64,000 nucleotides of DNA from Candidatus Electrothrix communis (GTDB lineage Bacteria; Desulfobacterota; Desulfobulbia; Desulfobulbales; Desulfobulbaceae): NCBI GenBank assembly GCA_030644725.1, contig CP130629.1, positions 2,391,001 through 2,455,000 on the forward strand, written 5' to 3'. A program made the position numbers and the translations under genes. The notes beneath the pieces were generated by a model that had not been told where the DNA came from, ran no database searches, and saw only the letters and a program-made list of their open reading frames with translations. This document shows positions 36,901-47,148 of the stretch, piece after piece (within the stretch, counting starts at the first letter, position 1; every line of letters starts with the position of its first letter).

Positions 36901-38344
36901 ATGTTCCAAGCTGGAATGTTGTGGAATCGGTTCGTTCTGTCTGACAAGTGTCATCAAGACAAGTTGTAGTAGAAACTCCGTCATCACTCAGCCCGCTGAA
37001 GGAACTATTTTCACTGAGTACAACTCGGTATACTTCTGCTCCAGAAACAGGCTCCCACTCAAGAATCGGTTTTGTTCCCTCAATTTGCGTATTGTTCTCA
37101 GGAGCAAGAAGGGTCGTTGGCTCTGCTGAAGGATCATAGACTGTAAATGTGGCATAAAGGCGTTCCCAATCTTCAGGCACCTCTAAGATTTCTCCTGTAT
37201 CTGTTACAATATCAAATTCAACCCGATACTTAATTCCCTCCTCCACTCCCTCCATCGGGGCCACCAGCATATCCGCTTCAACGAGTTTGTCGGTTTCGTT
37301 CGGTGCCAGATCAAAGGTCAGGTTTACGTTATCACTGAAGGTAGCAGGACGTTCTGGAGAGATGGAAAGCATCTTCAGACGATAGCCCTTAACTTCACAG
37401 TCACTGCTGTTTTTCACATACCAGCTGAACCGTACAGCCGAACCGATTTTTACATTATCGGGCAAGTTACCGTTGCCGGTGTGTTCAATAACAGGTGTAC
37501 AATCTGCCTCCGCACTAACAACCACAGCTTCAACAGCAGCCTCACTGGCAGCTGCTGCAACAGAAAAAACTTTATCCTCAGCAGAAGCAAGAAGAGCCGA
37601 GTCCTCAGCATCACCGCTCTCCGCAACAACCGTAGAATCAGCAATTCCAGATCCAGACTCCACCACACTAGCCGCAGCAAAAGAAGGGCTACCAGCAACT
37701 TCCACCGCAACCCAGTTATCTGAAGAAGAGGCAGCACGCGCACCACTAACCCTACGCCCCGCAACCCGTTGTGCATCCGCTGCAACCTCAGCAGTCTCCG
37801 TATTTCCTGCAACATCAAACCCATAATCCGACGCAACTGCTTCAAGCAAAGCATGAACGGGTTCTGGCTCCAAGGAACCACCCTGATAATCCGCATACAG
37901 ATCAACATCCTTTGGCAGGGCATAGCGGACTCGAACATCTGCTTCAGCCTCAGCCAAGCTGTTCCCCAGATAGACCCTGCTCTGCACAGCGGTGGAGACG
38001 GGCGAGACAAACTGATGCTTCCCAGCCGGAGCTGACAAGGCGATCACCGGGGGCTTCGCCTTTTGGGTCGGCTCAACCACCAAGGGAAATTGCCCCAGGC
38101 TCTCAGCCGGAATCGTGACCGAGTAGGTACCGTCGGCATTGGTACGGGCAGAAGGCTCGTCAGCATCACATCTCCCGTTACCGGAACTATCCAGGCAAAC
38201 CGTCATGCCCGCAGGTAAACTTCGGTCGATTTGGCCGGTAAGCTCGACCTTGACGTTATCGTCCGAACAACCGCTCAAGGCACAGGAAATAATGAGAAGG
38301 GGCAGGAACAAGGAACGAAGTGCTCGGATGACGGGCAACGACAT
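30922..38344 (-). CDS. Giant Rhs-repeat lipoprotein with C-terminal L,D-transpeptidase-like domain (one frameshift)
   Basis: About 2,470 aa after joining two frames. GGAG precedes the ATG. The signal peptide ends in lipobox LSGC; then a DUF-like carbohydrate/Ig region, a fibronectin-like domain (TTLLAPENN, PILEWEPVSGAEVYRVVLSE, YYWKVRD), a DUF6531-type entry (GDPVNTAIGNF), some 40 YD repeats (YDxxGNLxxVTDPxG) and an Rhs core (YDPYGAVLP, LTGKEFDENTGLVWFGSRHYEPETGVWMGQD). The C-terminal about 230 residues contain HTTP...SHGCIH (TGC codon at 31210-31212), the YkuD-type L,D-transpeptidase signature. An extra G in a GGG (35019-35021) splits the gene; without it DGPLAGIGAWEYNERN is continuous. No immunity gene follows. 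Confidence 0.85.
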
Positions 38345-38862
38345 AATCTTTTCTCCGGTAAGAGGGAGGCGTAATATGTTTCAATCTGAACTGATTGAAT
38401 TTGATAAACATACTCTTTACAATAATACGACAAAATACCACAAGCAAAAAATACGCCATTATTTCAAACAAATAGAAGGTGGCACATGCAACATTTTAAT
38501 ATAATTAGCATATCCACATAAACCTAGGGTCGATATTTCTCACCCGCCACCTCCCAAAAGACCTTTTTTATACACTCCTCACCCCTAAACTGAGTAGTTA
38601 CGACCCAGACGGTAGACAAAAAAAATCCCATTCCGACCGCCCACCCTTCCCCGTCCTCTAAGAAATTCTTTACCCCCCCTTTTGTACGATGCAGGCCTGT
38701 AGGGGTAGGTCCCTGTGCCTACCCATTTTATATACCTAATTTCCAAGACAACGCCTTCCCGTGAATAAATGTTTGAAAAGAAACCCTGATTATGGGATGA
38801 TAGAGAAAATTTATTCAAGCATACTCTCTCTGCTCTATGCAGTTAAAATAACGTAGTTCCAG
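38345..38862. other. Gene-free region upstream of the Rhs gene
   Basis: AT-rich with no recognised gene. One half family A repeat (TGTAGGGGTAGGTCCCTGTG then CCTACCC) lies at about 38698-38724. The Rhs promoter should be here, but none was clear. Confidence 0.45.
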
Positions 38863-39198
38863 ATGCCTCCACGTAAAAAAACACCTCCTGCCGCTTCGAA
38901 AGCGCCAGCCAAGCATTTTATTTTTCACCTCACCCTGAGCGGTGTCGCCGGGATAGCTCTGGCCACCTTCTGCCTCTTTCTCTGGATGTTCTTCCTCGGG
39001 ATGTGGGCTGGCAGGACCATCATATCCCCCTGCCCCTCTGTTCCGCTTGAAAAACAAGCGCAGCTGGAAACAACACTAACCGTTACAGATACCGACACCT
39101 ATACCGATACAACGGATTCCTCTGCGATATGCGTCCAACCCAGGGAACGAAAAAAACGCATCTCGTCTCGCGAGCCTTCTATCTATCAAGGCCCCTGA
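38863..39198 (+). CDS. Small single-pass membrane protein
   Basis: A 111-aa protein: a basic, proline-rich N-terminus (MPPRKKTPPAASKAPAK), one transmembrane segment at about 24-50 (LSGVAGIALATFCLFLWMFF), then a Thr/Asp-rich periplasmic stretch. The pattern resembles the membrane anchor of SPOR-type cell-envelope proteins, but no SPOR domain follows, so it may be truncated. Function unknown. Confidence 0.55.
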   Translation: MPPRKKTPPAASKAPAKHFIFHLTLSGVAGIALATFCLFLWMFFLGMWAGRTIISPCPSVPLEKQAQLETTLTVTDTDTYTDTTDSSAICVQPRERKKRISSREPSIYQGP

Positions 39199-39312
39199 CC
39201 TCAAACCAAGCTATCAACATGATATTATATATAAACAATTTGCACCCTTGACCAAAGAACGGTAAAGAGGTACGTTGGGAAAATTTTGAATAATTTAAGA
39301 AAAAATAAAAAT

Positions 39313-39347
39313 CCCCCACCCGCCCCCTTTTTTTGGGGGGGGCGGGA
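39313..39347. terminator. GC-rich hairpin
   Basis: CCCGCCCCC, a T-rich loop, then GGGGGGGGCGGG: strong perfect stem. It lies between the small membrane protein and the acetyltransferase genes and could end transcription, though the T tract is in the loop and not after the stem. Confidence 0.4.
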
Positions 39348-39416
39348 AATGAACCTGAAAAATTGGTCATGAAGAACAGTACAATAGATTGCAGATGCAA
39401 GAGCACATCAAACCTG

Positions 39417-39881
39417 ATGAAAATCCCCATCCGTCCGGCCCGGATGAGCGATGTTAAGGATATCCACAGCCTCTTGCAGCAGTTTGCCAATAAAGGCCTA
39501 CTCTTAGGTCGATCCATCAGCTCGCTCTATGACCAGCTGCGCGACTTTGTTGTCTTTGATGATAACGGTATCCAGGGGGTCTGCGCCCTCCATATCTGCT
39601 GGGAAAACCTGGCTGAGATACGCTCGCTGGCTGTCGCAGAACAGCACCAGGGCAAAGGAGTCGGAAGGCAGCTAGTACATTCCTGCCTTGATGAGGCTCG
39701 AAGCCTTGAGATCGGTCGGGTTTTCACCCTGACGTATCAGGCTCCTTTTTTCAGAAAGCTGGACTTTCAACATATAGAAAAAAATGATCTGCCCCATAAG
39801 ATATGGAGCGACTGCCTCCAATGCCCGAAATTTCCCGACTGTGATGAAGAGGCACTGGTTTGGACAGCAGAGGAGAGGTAG
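39417..39881 (+). CDS. argA: Short-form N-acetylglutamate synthase (GNAT)
   Basis: A 154-aa GNAT acetyltransferase: IRPARMSDVKDIHSLLQQFANKGLLL, GVCALHICWENLAEIRSLAV, then the acetyl-CoA loop QHQGKGVGRQLV and FTLTYQAPFFRKLDF. The C-terminal LPHKIWSDCLQCPKFPDCDEEAL with its Cys cluster is typical of the single-domain N-acetylglutamate synthases of deltaproteobacteria, which start arginine synthesis. Start taken at the ATG at 39417; the frame is open to 39333. A more general N-acetyltransferase is the alternative. Confidence 0.75.
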   Translation: MKIPIRPARMSDVKDIHSLLQQFANKGLLLGRSISSLYDQLRDFVVFDDNGIQGVCALHICWENLAEIRSLAVAEQHQGKGVGRQLVHSCLDEARSLEIGRVFTLTYQAPFFRKLDFQHIEKNDLPHKIWSDCLQCPKFPDCDEEALVWTAEER

Positions 39882-39943
39882 GGGCAGGCCCCTGTGCCTG
39901 CCCGTTGAGTTCAAAAGGGCGAACACGGGGATTCGCCCCTACA
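39880..39943. repeat. Complete family A palindromic repeat
   Basis: GTAGGGGCAGGCCCCTGTGC, CTGCCCGTTGAGTTCAAAAG, GGCGAACACGGGGATTCGCC, CCTAC: two hairpins (GGCAGG/CCTGCC and GGGCGAA/TTCGCCC) bounded by TAGGGGC/GCCCCTA. It lies between argA and secA and is the cleanest reference copy. Confidence 0.85.
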
Positions 39944-40040
39944 GCACACCCTAAAAACACGGGTCATTGATATGTATCAGTATTGACCCTCAAAAAAAGA
40001 AGGCAAAGAGAACCTCTGGTTCTGCTTGCGGAGAGATGGA

Positions 40041-42599
40041 ATGATAGGCAAAGCGTTAACCAAAGTATTCGGTAGCAAGAATGATCGCGAGGTCAAGGCA
40101 TTGCGCAAGGTGGTCGAGCAGATCAATGCGCTGGAACCCACTGTGGAGCCGCTCAGCGATATCCAATTACAGAAAAAAACCACGGAATTCAAAAAGCGGT
40201 ATACAGACGGGGAATCCTTAGATGACCTCCTGCCCGAGGCCTTTGCTGTCTGCCGAGAGGCGGCAAAGCGGGTCCTGGGCGAACGACATTATGATGTTCA
40301 GCTCATCGGCGGCCTTGTCCTGCACCAAGGCAAAATTGCTGAGATGAAAACCGGTGAGGGGAAAACCCTGACCTCCACTGCTCCGGTCTATCTCAACGCC
40401 CTGAGCGGTAAAGGCGTGCATGTGGTCACGGTCAACGATTACCTGGCCAGCCGCGATGTGGAATGGATGGGTAAGCTCTACAATTTCCTCGGCCTGACCA
40501 CCGGGGCCATTGTCCATGACATGGACGACGCCTCACGTCGGGAGGCCTATGCTGCTGATGTCACCTACGGGACCAATAATGAGTTTGGCTTTGACTATCT
40601 GCGCGATAATATGAAATTCAGCACAGAGGATTTCTGCCAGCGCGGTTTCAATTTCACTATTGTCGATGAGGTGGACTCCATCCTCATTGATGAAGCCCGA
40701 ACCCCGCTGATCATCTCCGGTCCGGCGGACATGTCCACGGACATGTACCTCAAGGTCGATCGAATCATGAAAAACTTCAAAGAGGAAGAGCATTACACCA
40801 AGGATGAAAAGGCACGGCAGGCCCTGCTCACCGATGAGGGTGTCATTCTCGGTGAAGAACTGCTGGGCGTGGATAATCTTTATGATCCAAGCAGCATCAA
40901 CCAGCTCCACCATATCAATCAGGCCCTCAAGGCCCATGTCCTCTTTCAGCGGGATGTAGATTATATCGTCAAGAACGGTGAGGTCGTCATTGTTGATGAA
41001 TTCACCGGCCGGACAATGGAAGGACGCCGCTATTCCGACGGCCTGCATCAGGCCCTGGAAGCAAAGGAAGGGGTCAAGATCGAGAAAGAAAACCAGACCT
41101 TGGCCTCCATCACCTTTCAGAATTATTTCCGGATGTATGATAAGCTGGCCGGTATGACCGGTACAGCAGACACCGAAGCACCTGAGTTTAAAAAGATCTA
41201 TGATCTGGACGTCGTCATTATCCCCACCAACCGAGATATGGCACGGAAAGATTATGCAGATGTTATTTACAAAAACCAGGCAGCCAAATACCGCGCCATT
41301 GCCCAAGAAATAAAGGATTTGCATGAAAAAGGCCAGCCGGTGCTGGTGGGTACAATTTCCATTGATATCTCGGAAAAAATTTCCAGGATGCTCAAAAAAG
41401 AGCGAGTTCCCCACGAGGTGCTGAATGCCAAGCATCATGAACGAGAGGCGGAAATCATCGCTGATGCCGGGCAGAAAGGCAAAATCACCATTGCCACCAA
41501 TATGGCCGGGCGAGGTACGGACATCAAGCTAGGGGAAGGAGTGCGCGAGGCAGGTGGCCTCCATATTCTTGGAACCAGCCGCCATGAATCGCGCCGCATC
41601 GACAACCAGCTGCGCGGTCGCTCCGGTCGCCAGGGGGATCCAGGCTCCTCCCGTTTCTTCCTTTCTCTGGAAGACGATCTGCTTCGCATCTTCGGCTCTG
41701 GAAAATTAGGCGCTATCATGGATAAATTGGGTATGGAAGAGGATGAACCCATTGAGCATTCCATGATCTCCAAGGCTATTGAAAACGCCCAGCGCAAGGT
41801 GGAAGGCCATAACTTTGATATTCGTAAGCATCTGCTGGAATATGATGATGTTATGAACAAACAGCGCGAGGTCATCTACACCCAACGCCGGAATGTTCTG
41901 GAAAGTGAGGATGTTCGCGAGATCATCGAAGATATGATCCAGGATCTGGTGGACAGTCTTGTTGATGAGACAGCGCAGGATCGCAAACACCCTGAGGATT
42001 GGGAATGGGATGCCCTCAACGACCGGGCGGAGGAGTTGTTCAATATCAAACCGGGCTGGATGGATGCAGACCCCAGCGAAATGGACGCCGACTCCTTGCG
42101 AGAAAAATTGCAGGCAGCGGTTGAGCAAGCCTATAAGGCGCAGGATGAACGTAACCGGTCTGATCAAATGCGCCAGATTGAGCGCATGATCCTTCTCCAG
42201 ATGGTGGACACCCTGTGGAAGGAGCATCTGCTCAACATGGATCATCTCAAAGAGGGGATTGGCCTGCGCGGCTACGGCCAGAAGAACCCGCTGGATGAAT
42301 ATAAGAAGGAAGGCTATGAGCTTTTCCTGTCCATGATTGAGAACGTTAAAGAACAGACCCTCACCACCCTGATGCATGTCCGAATTCTCCAGAGCGATGA
42401 AGTGGATCGCTTTGAAGAAGAGCAGCGGCGCAAACAGGAAGAAGAGCTGGAACAGGCCAGGCTTTCCGCTGCCTCAACGGGTTCCGGCGAAGAAGGGCCG
42501 AAAACGGTCCGTCGCGATGCAGACAAGGTTGGTCGTAATGCCCTCTGTCCCTGCGGCTCCGGCCAGAAGTACAAAAAATGCTGTGGCAAGTTGAGTTAA
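40041..42599 (+). CDS. secA: Protein translocase ATPase SecA
   Basis: An 852-aa motor that drives preproteins through SecYEG. Start at [18 protein letters not shown] (40041) with GGAGAGATGGA upstream. MKTGEGKTL is Walker [17 protein letters not shown] is Walker B with the DEAD-type helicase motif, [47 protein letters not shown] and [15 protein letters not shown] are standard. The C-terminus ends [15 protein letters not shown], the zinc-binding SEC-C motif for SecB and ribosome contact. Complete and unbroken. Confidence 0.98.
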   Translation: MIGKALTKVFGSKNDREVKALRKVVEQINALEPTVEPLSDIQLQKKTTEFKKRYTDGESLDDLLPEAFAVCREAAKRVLGERHYDVQLIGGLVLHQGKIAEMKTGEGKTLTSTAPVYLNALSGKGVHVVTVNDYLASRDVEWMGKLYNFLGLTTGAIVHDMDDASRREAYAADVTYGTNNEFGFDYLRDNMKFSTEDFCQRGFNFTIVDEVDSILIDEARTPLIISGPADMSTDMYLKVDRIMKNFKEEEHYTKDEKARQALLTDEGVILGEELLGVDNLYDPSSINQLHHINQALKAHVLFQRDVDYIVKNGEVVIVDEFTGRTMEGRRYSDGLHQALEAKEGVKIEKENQTLASITFQNYFRMYDKLAGMTGTADTEAPEFKKIYDLDVVIIPTNRDMARKDYADVIYKNQAAKYRAIAQEIKDLHEKGQPVLVGTISIDISEKISRMLKKERVPHEVLNAKHHEREAEIIADAGQKGKITIATNMAGRGTDIKLGEGVREAGGLHILGTSRHESRRIDNQLRGRSGRQGDPGSSRFFLSLEDDLLRIFGSGKLGAIMDKLGMEEDEPIEHSMISKAIENAQRKVEGHNFDIRKHLLEYDDVMNKQREVIYTQRRNVLESEDVREIIEDMIQDLVDSLVDETAQDRKHPEDWEWDALNDRAEELFNIKPGWMDADPSEMDADSLREKLQAAVEQAYKAQDERNRSDQMRQIERMILLQMVDTLWKEHLLNMDHLKEGIGLRGYGQKNPLDEYKKEGYELFLSMIENVKEQTLTTLMHVRILQSDEVDRFEEEQRRKQEEELEQARLSAASTGSGEEGPKTVRRDADKVGRNALCPCGSGQKYKKCCGKLS

Positions 42600-42602
42600 A
42601 TA

Positions 42603-42692
42603 GACACAGGGGCCTGCCCGTTGCATATCCCGCCCTGAACGTGTGTTCAGGGCGACATGCAGGGCAAACACAGGGGTTCGCCCCTAGGGGAA
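42603..42692. repeat. Family A repeat with internal hairpin, after secA
   Basis: GACACAGGGGCCTGCCCGTT, a perfect hairpin CGCCCTGAAC-GTGT-GTTCAGGGCG-like (42631-42654), then CAGGGCAAACACAGGGGTTCGCCCCTA. A variant of the family with an added stem; it could also stop secA transcription. Confidence 0.7.
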
Positions 42693-42761
42693 CCCTGCAT
42701 ACAAAAGATGTAAGGGGCTCGATATCACGGCTGAGTTAAAAAATAGGTTTCTGTTTCAGGA

Positions 42762-43139
42762 ATGAAAGCCCCTAATCCCAAAAAAGATCCCAGAAAAAAT
42801 TCCAGGAAAGCAACTGGACGTTCTGGTGAGGCTCTTGCGGCACAGTACTTAGAACAACAGGGCTATATTATCCTGGAACGCAATTACCGCTTACGGATAG
42901 GCGAGGTTGATATCATCGCCCGTGATGGTGAGTACCTCGTCTTTATTGAGGTGAAAACTCGGCGAAGCACAAGGTTCGGTAGTCCTTTCGAGGCCGTGGA
43001 TGCCCGTAAGCAGCAGCAGATCGTTAAGATTGCTTCCGCCTATCTTCAGGGGAAGGAGCTTCCTGTTCGTTTTGATGTGGTTGCTGTGCATCTGAACGGG
43101 CAGAATGTGCGCATTGAGGTCCTAAAAAATGCCTTTTAA
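42762..43139 (+). CDS. YraN/UPF0102-family endonuclease-like protein
   Basis: A 125-aa protein with GRSGEALAAQYLEQQGYIILERNYR, GEVDIIARDG and LVFIEVKTRRSTRFGSP, the PD-(D/E)xK nuclease-like core of the YraN family, and AVDARKQQQIVKIASAYL. A role in DNA processing is assumed for the family but not proven. Basic N-terminal tail. Normal length. Confidence 0.9.
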   Translation: MKAPNPKKDPRKNSRKATGRSGEALAAQYLEQQGYIILERNYRLRIGEVDIIARDGEYLVFIEVKTRRSTRFGSPFEAVDARKQQQIVKIASAYLQGKELPVRFDVVAVHLNGQNVRIEVLKNAF

Positions 43140-43203
43140 TGCTGTGCATGGCGCAGGAGACATGCGTCATAATGATAAAGGTAGCCTGAACAACCTGAAC
43201 AAG

Positions 43204-43677
43204 CTATGAGTTACGCTCAGAAGGATTCGGGCGCAACAGGAGATTCTGCACCTGTTTCATTGTCTGAAAATCCATATGAAACGGTTCAAAGAGAATAAGG
43301 TCGTCCTCAAGATCAAATATATTATTGCTGATAAACTCTCTTCCCAGCAGGGCCGGATCAACAGCTTTACTAAAAAGTGTTGCTTGCAGAAAGAAAAAGC
43401 TGTCTAGCTTCATGGAAATGAATTCCACAGCCACGCCGTGCTTGGAAATCCTGGTAATGGTACCGACCGCGTGGACAGCCTCCTCAGAAAACAAGCCGGA
43501 TTGTTTCAGGCTGATTATGCAAACATCTCCAAGCACCTGCTGAAAATCGCCCTCAATATATAGCCCGCCAAGGCTAACATTGTTCACAAATTGCTTATAT
43601 TCCACTGTGCCGAAATCAAGTCGAACTGCCCATAGAATATTTACGCGTGAAAATCTACGCCTATTTTTTTCTTCCAT
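43204..43677 (-). CDS. PilZ-domain protein
   Basis: A 157-aa protein. NRRRFSRVNILWAV gives the RxxxR cyclic-di-GMP-binding motif and NVSLGGLYIEG the (D/N)xSxxG motif, so it should sense c-di-GMP. The rest forms the PilZ beta barrel and a C-terminal helix. It acts as an effector on motility, attachment or polysaccharide production; the target is unknown. Convergent with yraN. Confidence 0.87.
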   Translation of the reverse strand: MEEKNRRRFSRVNILWAVRLDFGTVEYKQFVNNVSLGGLYIEGDFQQVLGDVCIISLKQSGLFSEEAVHAVGTITRISKHGVAVEFISMKLDSFFFLQATLFSKAVDPALLGREFISNNIFDLEDDLILFEPFHMDFQTMKQVQNLLLRPNPSERNS

Positions 43678-43986
43678 AACAACCGCCTTTCATTTATAAA
43701 ATCCATATATCCACCCTGAAAAAAAATCTTGATTGACTTTATTTTTTCTTCTCCCCTCTGTATATTATATCTCTTTCTCAAGAAATAAAGAAGGGGGGTA
43801 GCAAAAAAGCAAGTAGGCCATACAGCACCTGCAACGATTCAGAAAAGGATCCTTAATGATAACTCTAGCTAATTTATTGACAAAGACATCAGCTCTCTTT
43901 AGGATAATTCGTAATCCATTCATGCCCAGAAAGCAGCAGTATTTCACGGAGCGTCACTTCGTCAATTTAAAGAATAACGGAGCATT
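43678..43986. other. Gene-free region between pilZ and pdxA
   Basis: AT-rich. TTGACT at 43733 and TATATT at 43761 are 22 nt apart, too far for a standard promoter. AACGGAGC before the ATG at 43987 is a fair ribosome site. Confidence 0.4.
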
Positions 43987-45018
43987 ATGAAACCTATTGC
44001 CGTGACTATGGGATGTCCCGTCGGGATTGGTCCAGAGATTATTCTTCGTTTCTTTGAAGATCTTGAAAACACGACAGAATTCCCACCCGTCGTGCTTGGT
44101 GATTTCGCCGTACTTTCCCGCACAGCTGAACAGCTCCAGAGCCAGGCGGAGCCAGTTCCTTGGCATCCTGGCAACGAGATCAGGCCAGGCACTGTTCCGG
44201 TTATGGCACTTTCGCAACTCAAAGCCAAAAAGTTACTTTGGGGCAAACCAACCCGAGAGACCTCGGTTGCTATGGCAGGGTACATTCGCGCTGCGGTTGA
44301 GCATACCCAGCGCGGAGATTTTGCCGCAATGGTCACCTGCCCTATCTCAAAAAAAGCGCTGAACAATGCCGGAATCCATTTCCCCGGCCATACCGAGATG
44401 TTGGCCCATCTGACGGAGACCGATCATTACCGCATGATGCTGGCAGGCTCTCGCTTACGGGTGGTCCTCGTAACCATTCACGAACCCCTGGCAAAGATCG
44501 CTGAGATGTTAACTGTTGCGGAAATTCAGGATTGCATCAAAATGACGGCCACGTCATTGCGAAAGGATTTCTCCATCAGCTCTCCCAGAATAGCAGTGGC
44601 TGCCCTCAACCCCCACGCTGGCGAACAAGGTATGTTTGGGCAAGAAGAGATCGAGATCATCAAACCGGCCCTGGACCGATATGAGCAGGGAGACTGCACA
44701 GCCGAAATCAGCGGCCCGTGGCCTCCAGACACAATTTTTTACAAGGCTGCCAATGGCGAGTTTGACGCTGTGGTCTGTATGTACCACGACCAGGGATTGA
44801 TCCCCTTTAAGCTGCTCCATTTCCAGGACGGCGTCAATGTCACCTTGGGCCTGCCCATTGTCCGCACCTCTGTGGACCACGGCACAGCCTATGATATCGC
44901 AGGCCAGGGCAAGGCAGATTCGGCCAGCCTAGAGGCGGCCTGGCAGATGGCAGCGCAAATTGCCCAAAACAGAACAGGAGTACACAGGTATGGAAAAAGG
45001 TATGCTGGTTGCCTTTGA
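43987..45018 (+). CDS. pdxA: 4-hydroxythreonine-4-phosphate dehydrogenase
   Basis: A 343-aa NAD(P)-dependent enzyme of pyridoxal 5'-phosphate synthesis (DXP-independent of pdxST). Motifs: VTMGCPVGIGPEI, TCPISKKALNNAGIHFPGHTEML, LNPHAGEQGMFG and MYHDQGLIPFKLL, which supply the metal-binding histidines, and GLPIVRTSVDHGTAYDIAG. Complete. It overlaps tmk by 29 nt, so the two are translated from one message. Confidence 0.96.
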   Translation: MKPIAVTMGCPVGIGPEIILRFFEDLENTTEFPPVVLGDFAVLSRTAEQLQSQAEPVPWHPGNEIRPGTVPVMALSQLKAKKLLWGKPTRETSVAMAGYIRAAVEHTQRGDFAAMVTCPISKKALNNAGIHFPGHTEMLAHLTETDHYRMMLAGSRLRVVLVTIHEPLAKIAEMLTVAEIQDCIKMTATSLRKDFSISSPRIAVAALNPHAGEQGMFGQEEIEIIKPALDRYEQGDCTAEISGPWPPDTIFYKAANGEFDAVVCMYHDQGLIPFKLLHFQDGVNVTLGLPIVRTSVDHGTAYDIAGQGKADSASLEAAWQMAAQIAQNRTGVHRYGKRYAGCL

Positions 45019-45592
45019 AGGCATTGACGGCACTGGAAAATCAACCCAATTGCAGGCCTTGGCCGATTTTCTTAAGGGCCAAGGCTTCTCGGTGATTACC
45101 ACCTATGAGCCCACGGACAGCACGTACGGTCGCCGGATCAGAGCATTATACCAGGACCGGAGCAGCTGCACCCTAGAGGAAGAACTGAATCTCTTTCTGG
45201 AGGATCGCCGCCTTCATGTGGACGAGCTGCTTGAACCGGAGCTGGCTGCCGGTAAAATTATCCTGACAGACCGCTATTATTATTCCACAGCAGCCTATCA
45301 GGGGGCAGCAGGTATGGACACGGACGAGATCTTTGCCCGCAACAGCTTTGCACCGGTGCCGGATCTGGTCCTTCTCCTCACTATGAATCCTGAAATCTCC
45401 ATTGCCCGCATCCGTGAGGGACGAGGCGAGGAGCTCAATGATTTTGAGCAACTGGATCAATTGCGCAAGGTTGCTGACCATTTTGCCGCCTTTGAGGATC
45501 CCTGCATCGCCCGCATTGATGCTGCCCAGGCTCCAGAGCAGGTTCAAGAAGAGATCCGAAAAACCGTGCAGGACCGACTTTTCTCGGATTGA
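44990..45592 (+). CDS. tmk: Thymidylate kinase
   Basis: A 200-aa kinase that makes dTDP from dTMP. MLVAFEGIDGTGKSTQ is the P-loop, TYEPTDSTYG the DR-type base-binding region, ILTDRYYYSTAAYQGAAG the DRY motif, and GRGEELNDFEQ the lid. CAGGAG lies 9 nt upstream of the ATG at 44990, inside pdxA; a longer reading from 44960 has no support. Confidence 0.95.
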   Translation: MEKGMLVAFEGIDGTGKSTQLQALADFLKGQGFSVITTYEPTDSTYGRRIRALYQDRSSCTLEEELNLFLEDRRLHVDELLEPELAAGKIILTDRYYYSTAAYQGAAGMDTDEIFARNSFAPVPDLVLLLTMNPEISIARIREGRGEELNDFEQLDQLRKVADHFAAFEDPCIARIDAAQAPEQVQEEIRKTVQDRLFSD

Positions 45593-45613
45593 TCGGGGTC
45601 CGGGCTTTCCCGT

Positions 45614-46028
45614 TTATTCTCCGATGATTTTAACCAGCATCCGTTTTTGCGCCGCCCGTCAAACTCGCCGTAAAAATCTGCTCCCAGGTACCGAAATGGA
45701 GCTTACCTTCGGTAACGGCCACCACCACCTCCCGCCCCATAACCTGCCGTTTCATATGAGCATCGGCATTATCCTCATACCCATTATGGCGGTACTGCGA
45801 GACCGGGGCATGGGGGGCGAGCTTTTCCAGCCAGACCTCATAGTCATGATGCAGACCGGACTCATCGTCATTGATAAAGACCGAGGCTGTGATATGCATG
45901 GCATTGACCAGGCAAAGTCCCTCTTGAATACCAGATTCTGCCAAGCAGTCCTCCACTTCCGAGGTGATATTAATAAATTCCCGACGGGTCTTGATTTCAA
46001 ACCAAAGTTCTTTATGATAGCTTTTCAT
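45614..46028 (-). CDS. YjbQ/UPF0047-family protein (two frame breaks near the C-terminus)
   Basis: About 138 aa. [51 protein letters not shown] and [14 protein letters not shown] are family-typical; these proteins have been linked to secondary thiamine-phosphate synthase activity. As read, the frame drifts after EQIF. One extra T and one extra A in the runs near 45672 and 45648 (coding-strand TTTTT and AAAAA) restore the expected end [19 protein letters not shown] with a TAA at 45614-45616. Both losses look like sequencing errors. Confidence 0.85.
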
Positions 46029-46263
46029 CTGTTCTCTCTCTTTTCTCTGCGTTTTATTATGCTGGTGGTTATTTTCGCCTTACAGGCTGAGGAAATACCG
46101 TAAACAACGAAAAAATCAACACTCCCCCCCTTATACGCTTTTCCTCTTGACCTGTCCTTGGCATTACGTTACAGACTATCCTTTAAAAGAAACAAGGTAA
46201 TCATTTGTTTTTATAAAAAATATCAAGCATGATTATCATTCCCACATCAACAGGAGGTCTCCT

Positions 46264-46710
46264 ATGCATCTTATGTGCCCCGTGTCCTTTAAGCAGATCA
46301 ACGAAAACGCCGTACGGATCAACGCCGCCTTGGCCTTCCTGTTCATCCTGCTTTTCCTGCTGACTCCCTGGAAATGGATCATCCTGATTGTCGGTGGAGA
46401 CTTTTTTATCCGAGGATTTCTCAATCCGCAATACAGTCTGTTTACCAATATCAGCAAAAATTTTCTTCCCCTTCTCAAGGTCAAACCGGTCATGGTCGAT
46501 GCTGGCCCAAAGATCTTTGCCGCCAAAATAGGATTTCTCTTTTGCTGCCTGTTGACAGTCTCATGGATATTCGCTCTTGAACGAACCGCCCTCATTGCGG
46601 GAGCACTCTTTATGACCTGCGCCGCCCTTGAGGCCGTCTTTAAATTCTGTGTGGCCTGCCAGATATATCCTCTTATCTATAGGTTGAAAGAGGCAAAAGC
46701 CGATCAGTAG
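46264..46710 (+). CDS. DUF4395-type integral membrane protein
   Basis: A 148-aa membrane protein with about four helices; N-terminal MCPVSFKQINENAVRINAALAF and C-terminal FKFCVACQIYPLIYR (CxxC) are typical of DUF4395. Function unknown; homologues often sit near thiol or sulfur-trafficking proteins. The ribosome site AGGAGG lies in a perfect palindrome AGGAGGTCTCCT right before the ATG, so a small hairpin could hide it. Confidence 0.8.
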   Translation: MHLMCPVSFKQINENAVRINAALAFLFILLFLLTPWKWIILIVGGDFFIRGFLNPQYSLFTNISKNFLPLLKVKPVMVDAGPKIFAAKIGFLFCCLLTVSWIFALERTALIAGALFMTCAALEAVFKFCVACQIYPLIYRLKEAKADQ

Positions 46711-46822
46711 CAAGACTCGCTCCAGAGCAGCAACCTCTTCTCTGGAAACAAATCTTTTCAGCGAAAAACTATTGACAGCACCTTCCCTAAAATGGTAGAT
46801 AGACCCTGCACAAAGACTATAT

Positions 46823-46899
<77 letters not shown>

Positions 46900-46906
46900 G
46901 TAATAT

Positions 46907-46943
46907 AAAGGAGTTAAGCGGAAACGCTTAACTCCTTTTTTTG
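46907..46943 (+). terminator. Rho-independent terminator after tRNA-Pro
   Basis: AAAGGAGTTAAGCG-GAAA-CGCTTAACTCCTTT, a 14-bp perfect stem with a GAAA loop and a T tract immediately after. Confidence 0.9.
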
Positions 46944-47018
46944 TTTTTTGCAACAGAATGAGCGCGTAGGGAACCTACAAAGGACATAAGAAAAAATTGT
47001 GCTCCGTTTTCCCTGTAT

Positions 47019-47053
47019 ACCCTGAACTGATTTTTTCGGTTCAGGGTTTTTTA
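47019..47053 (+). terminator. Rho-independent terminator
   Basis: ACCCTGAAC, loop TGATTTTTTCG, GTTCAGGGT, then TTTTTATT. A second stop signal downstream of the tRNA, and possibly also active on the minus strand for the HIRAN gene. Confidence 0.8.
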
Positions 47054-47148
47054 TTGCTGATGGATTAACGGGAACGGTTAGCTCAAGAGTGGGACAGACA
47101 CAAGAGGGGCGTGAAGAAAGAGGGGTACTGCTGTATCTCTGTTGCGTA

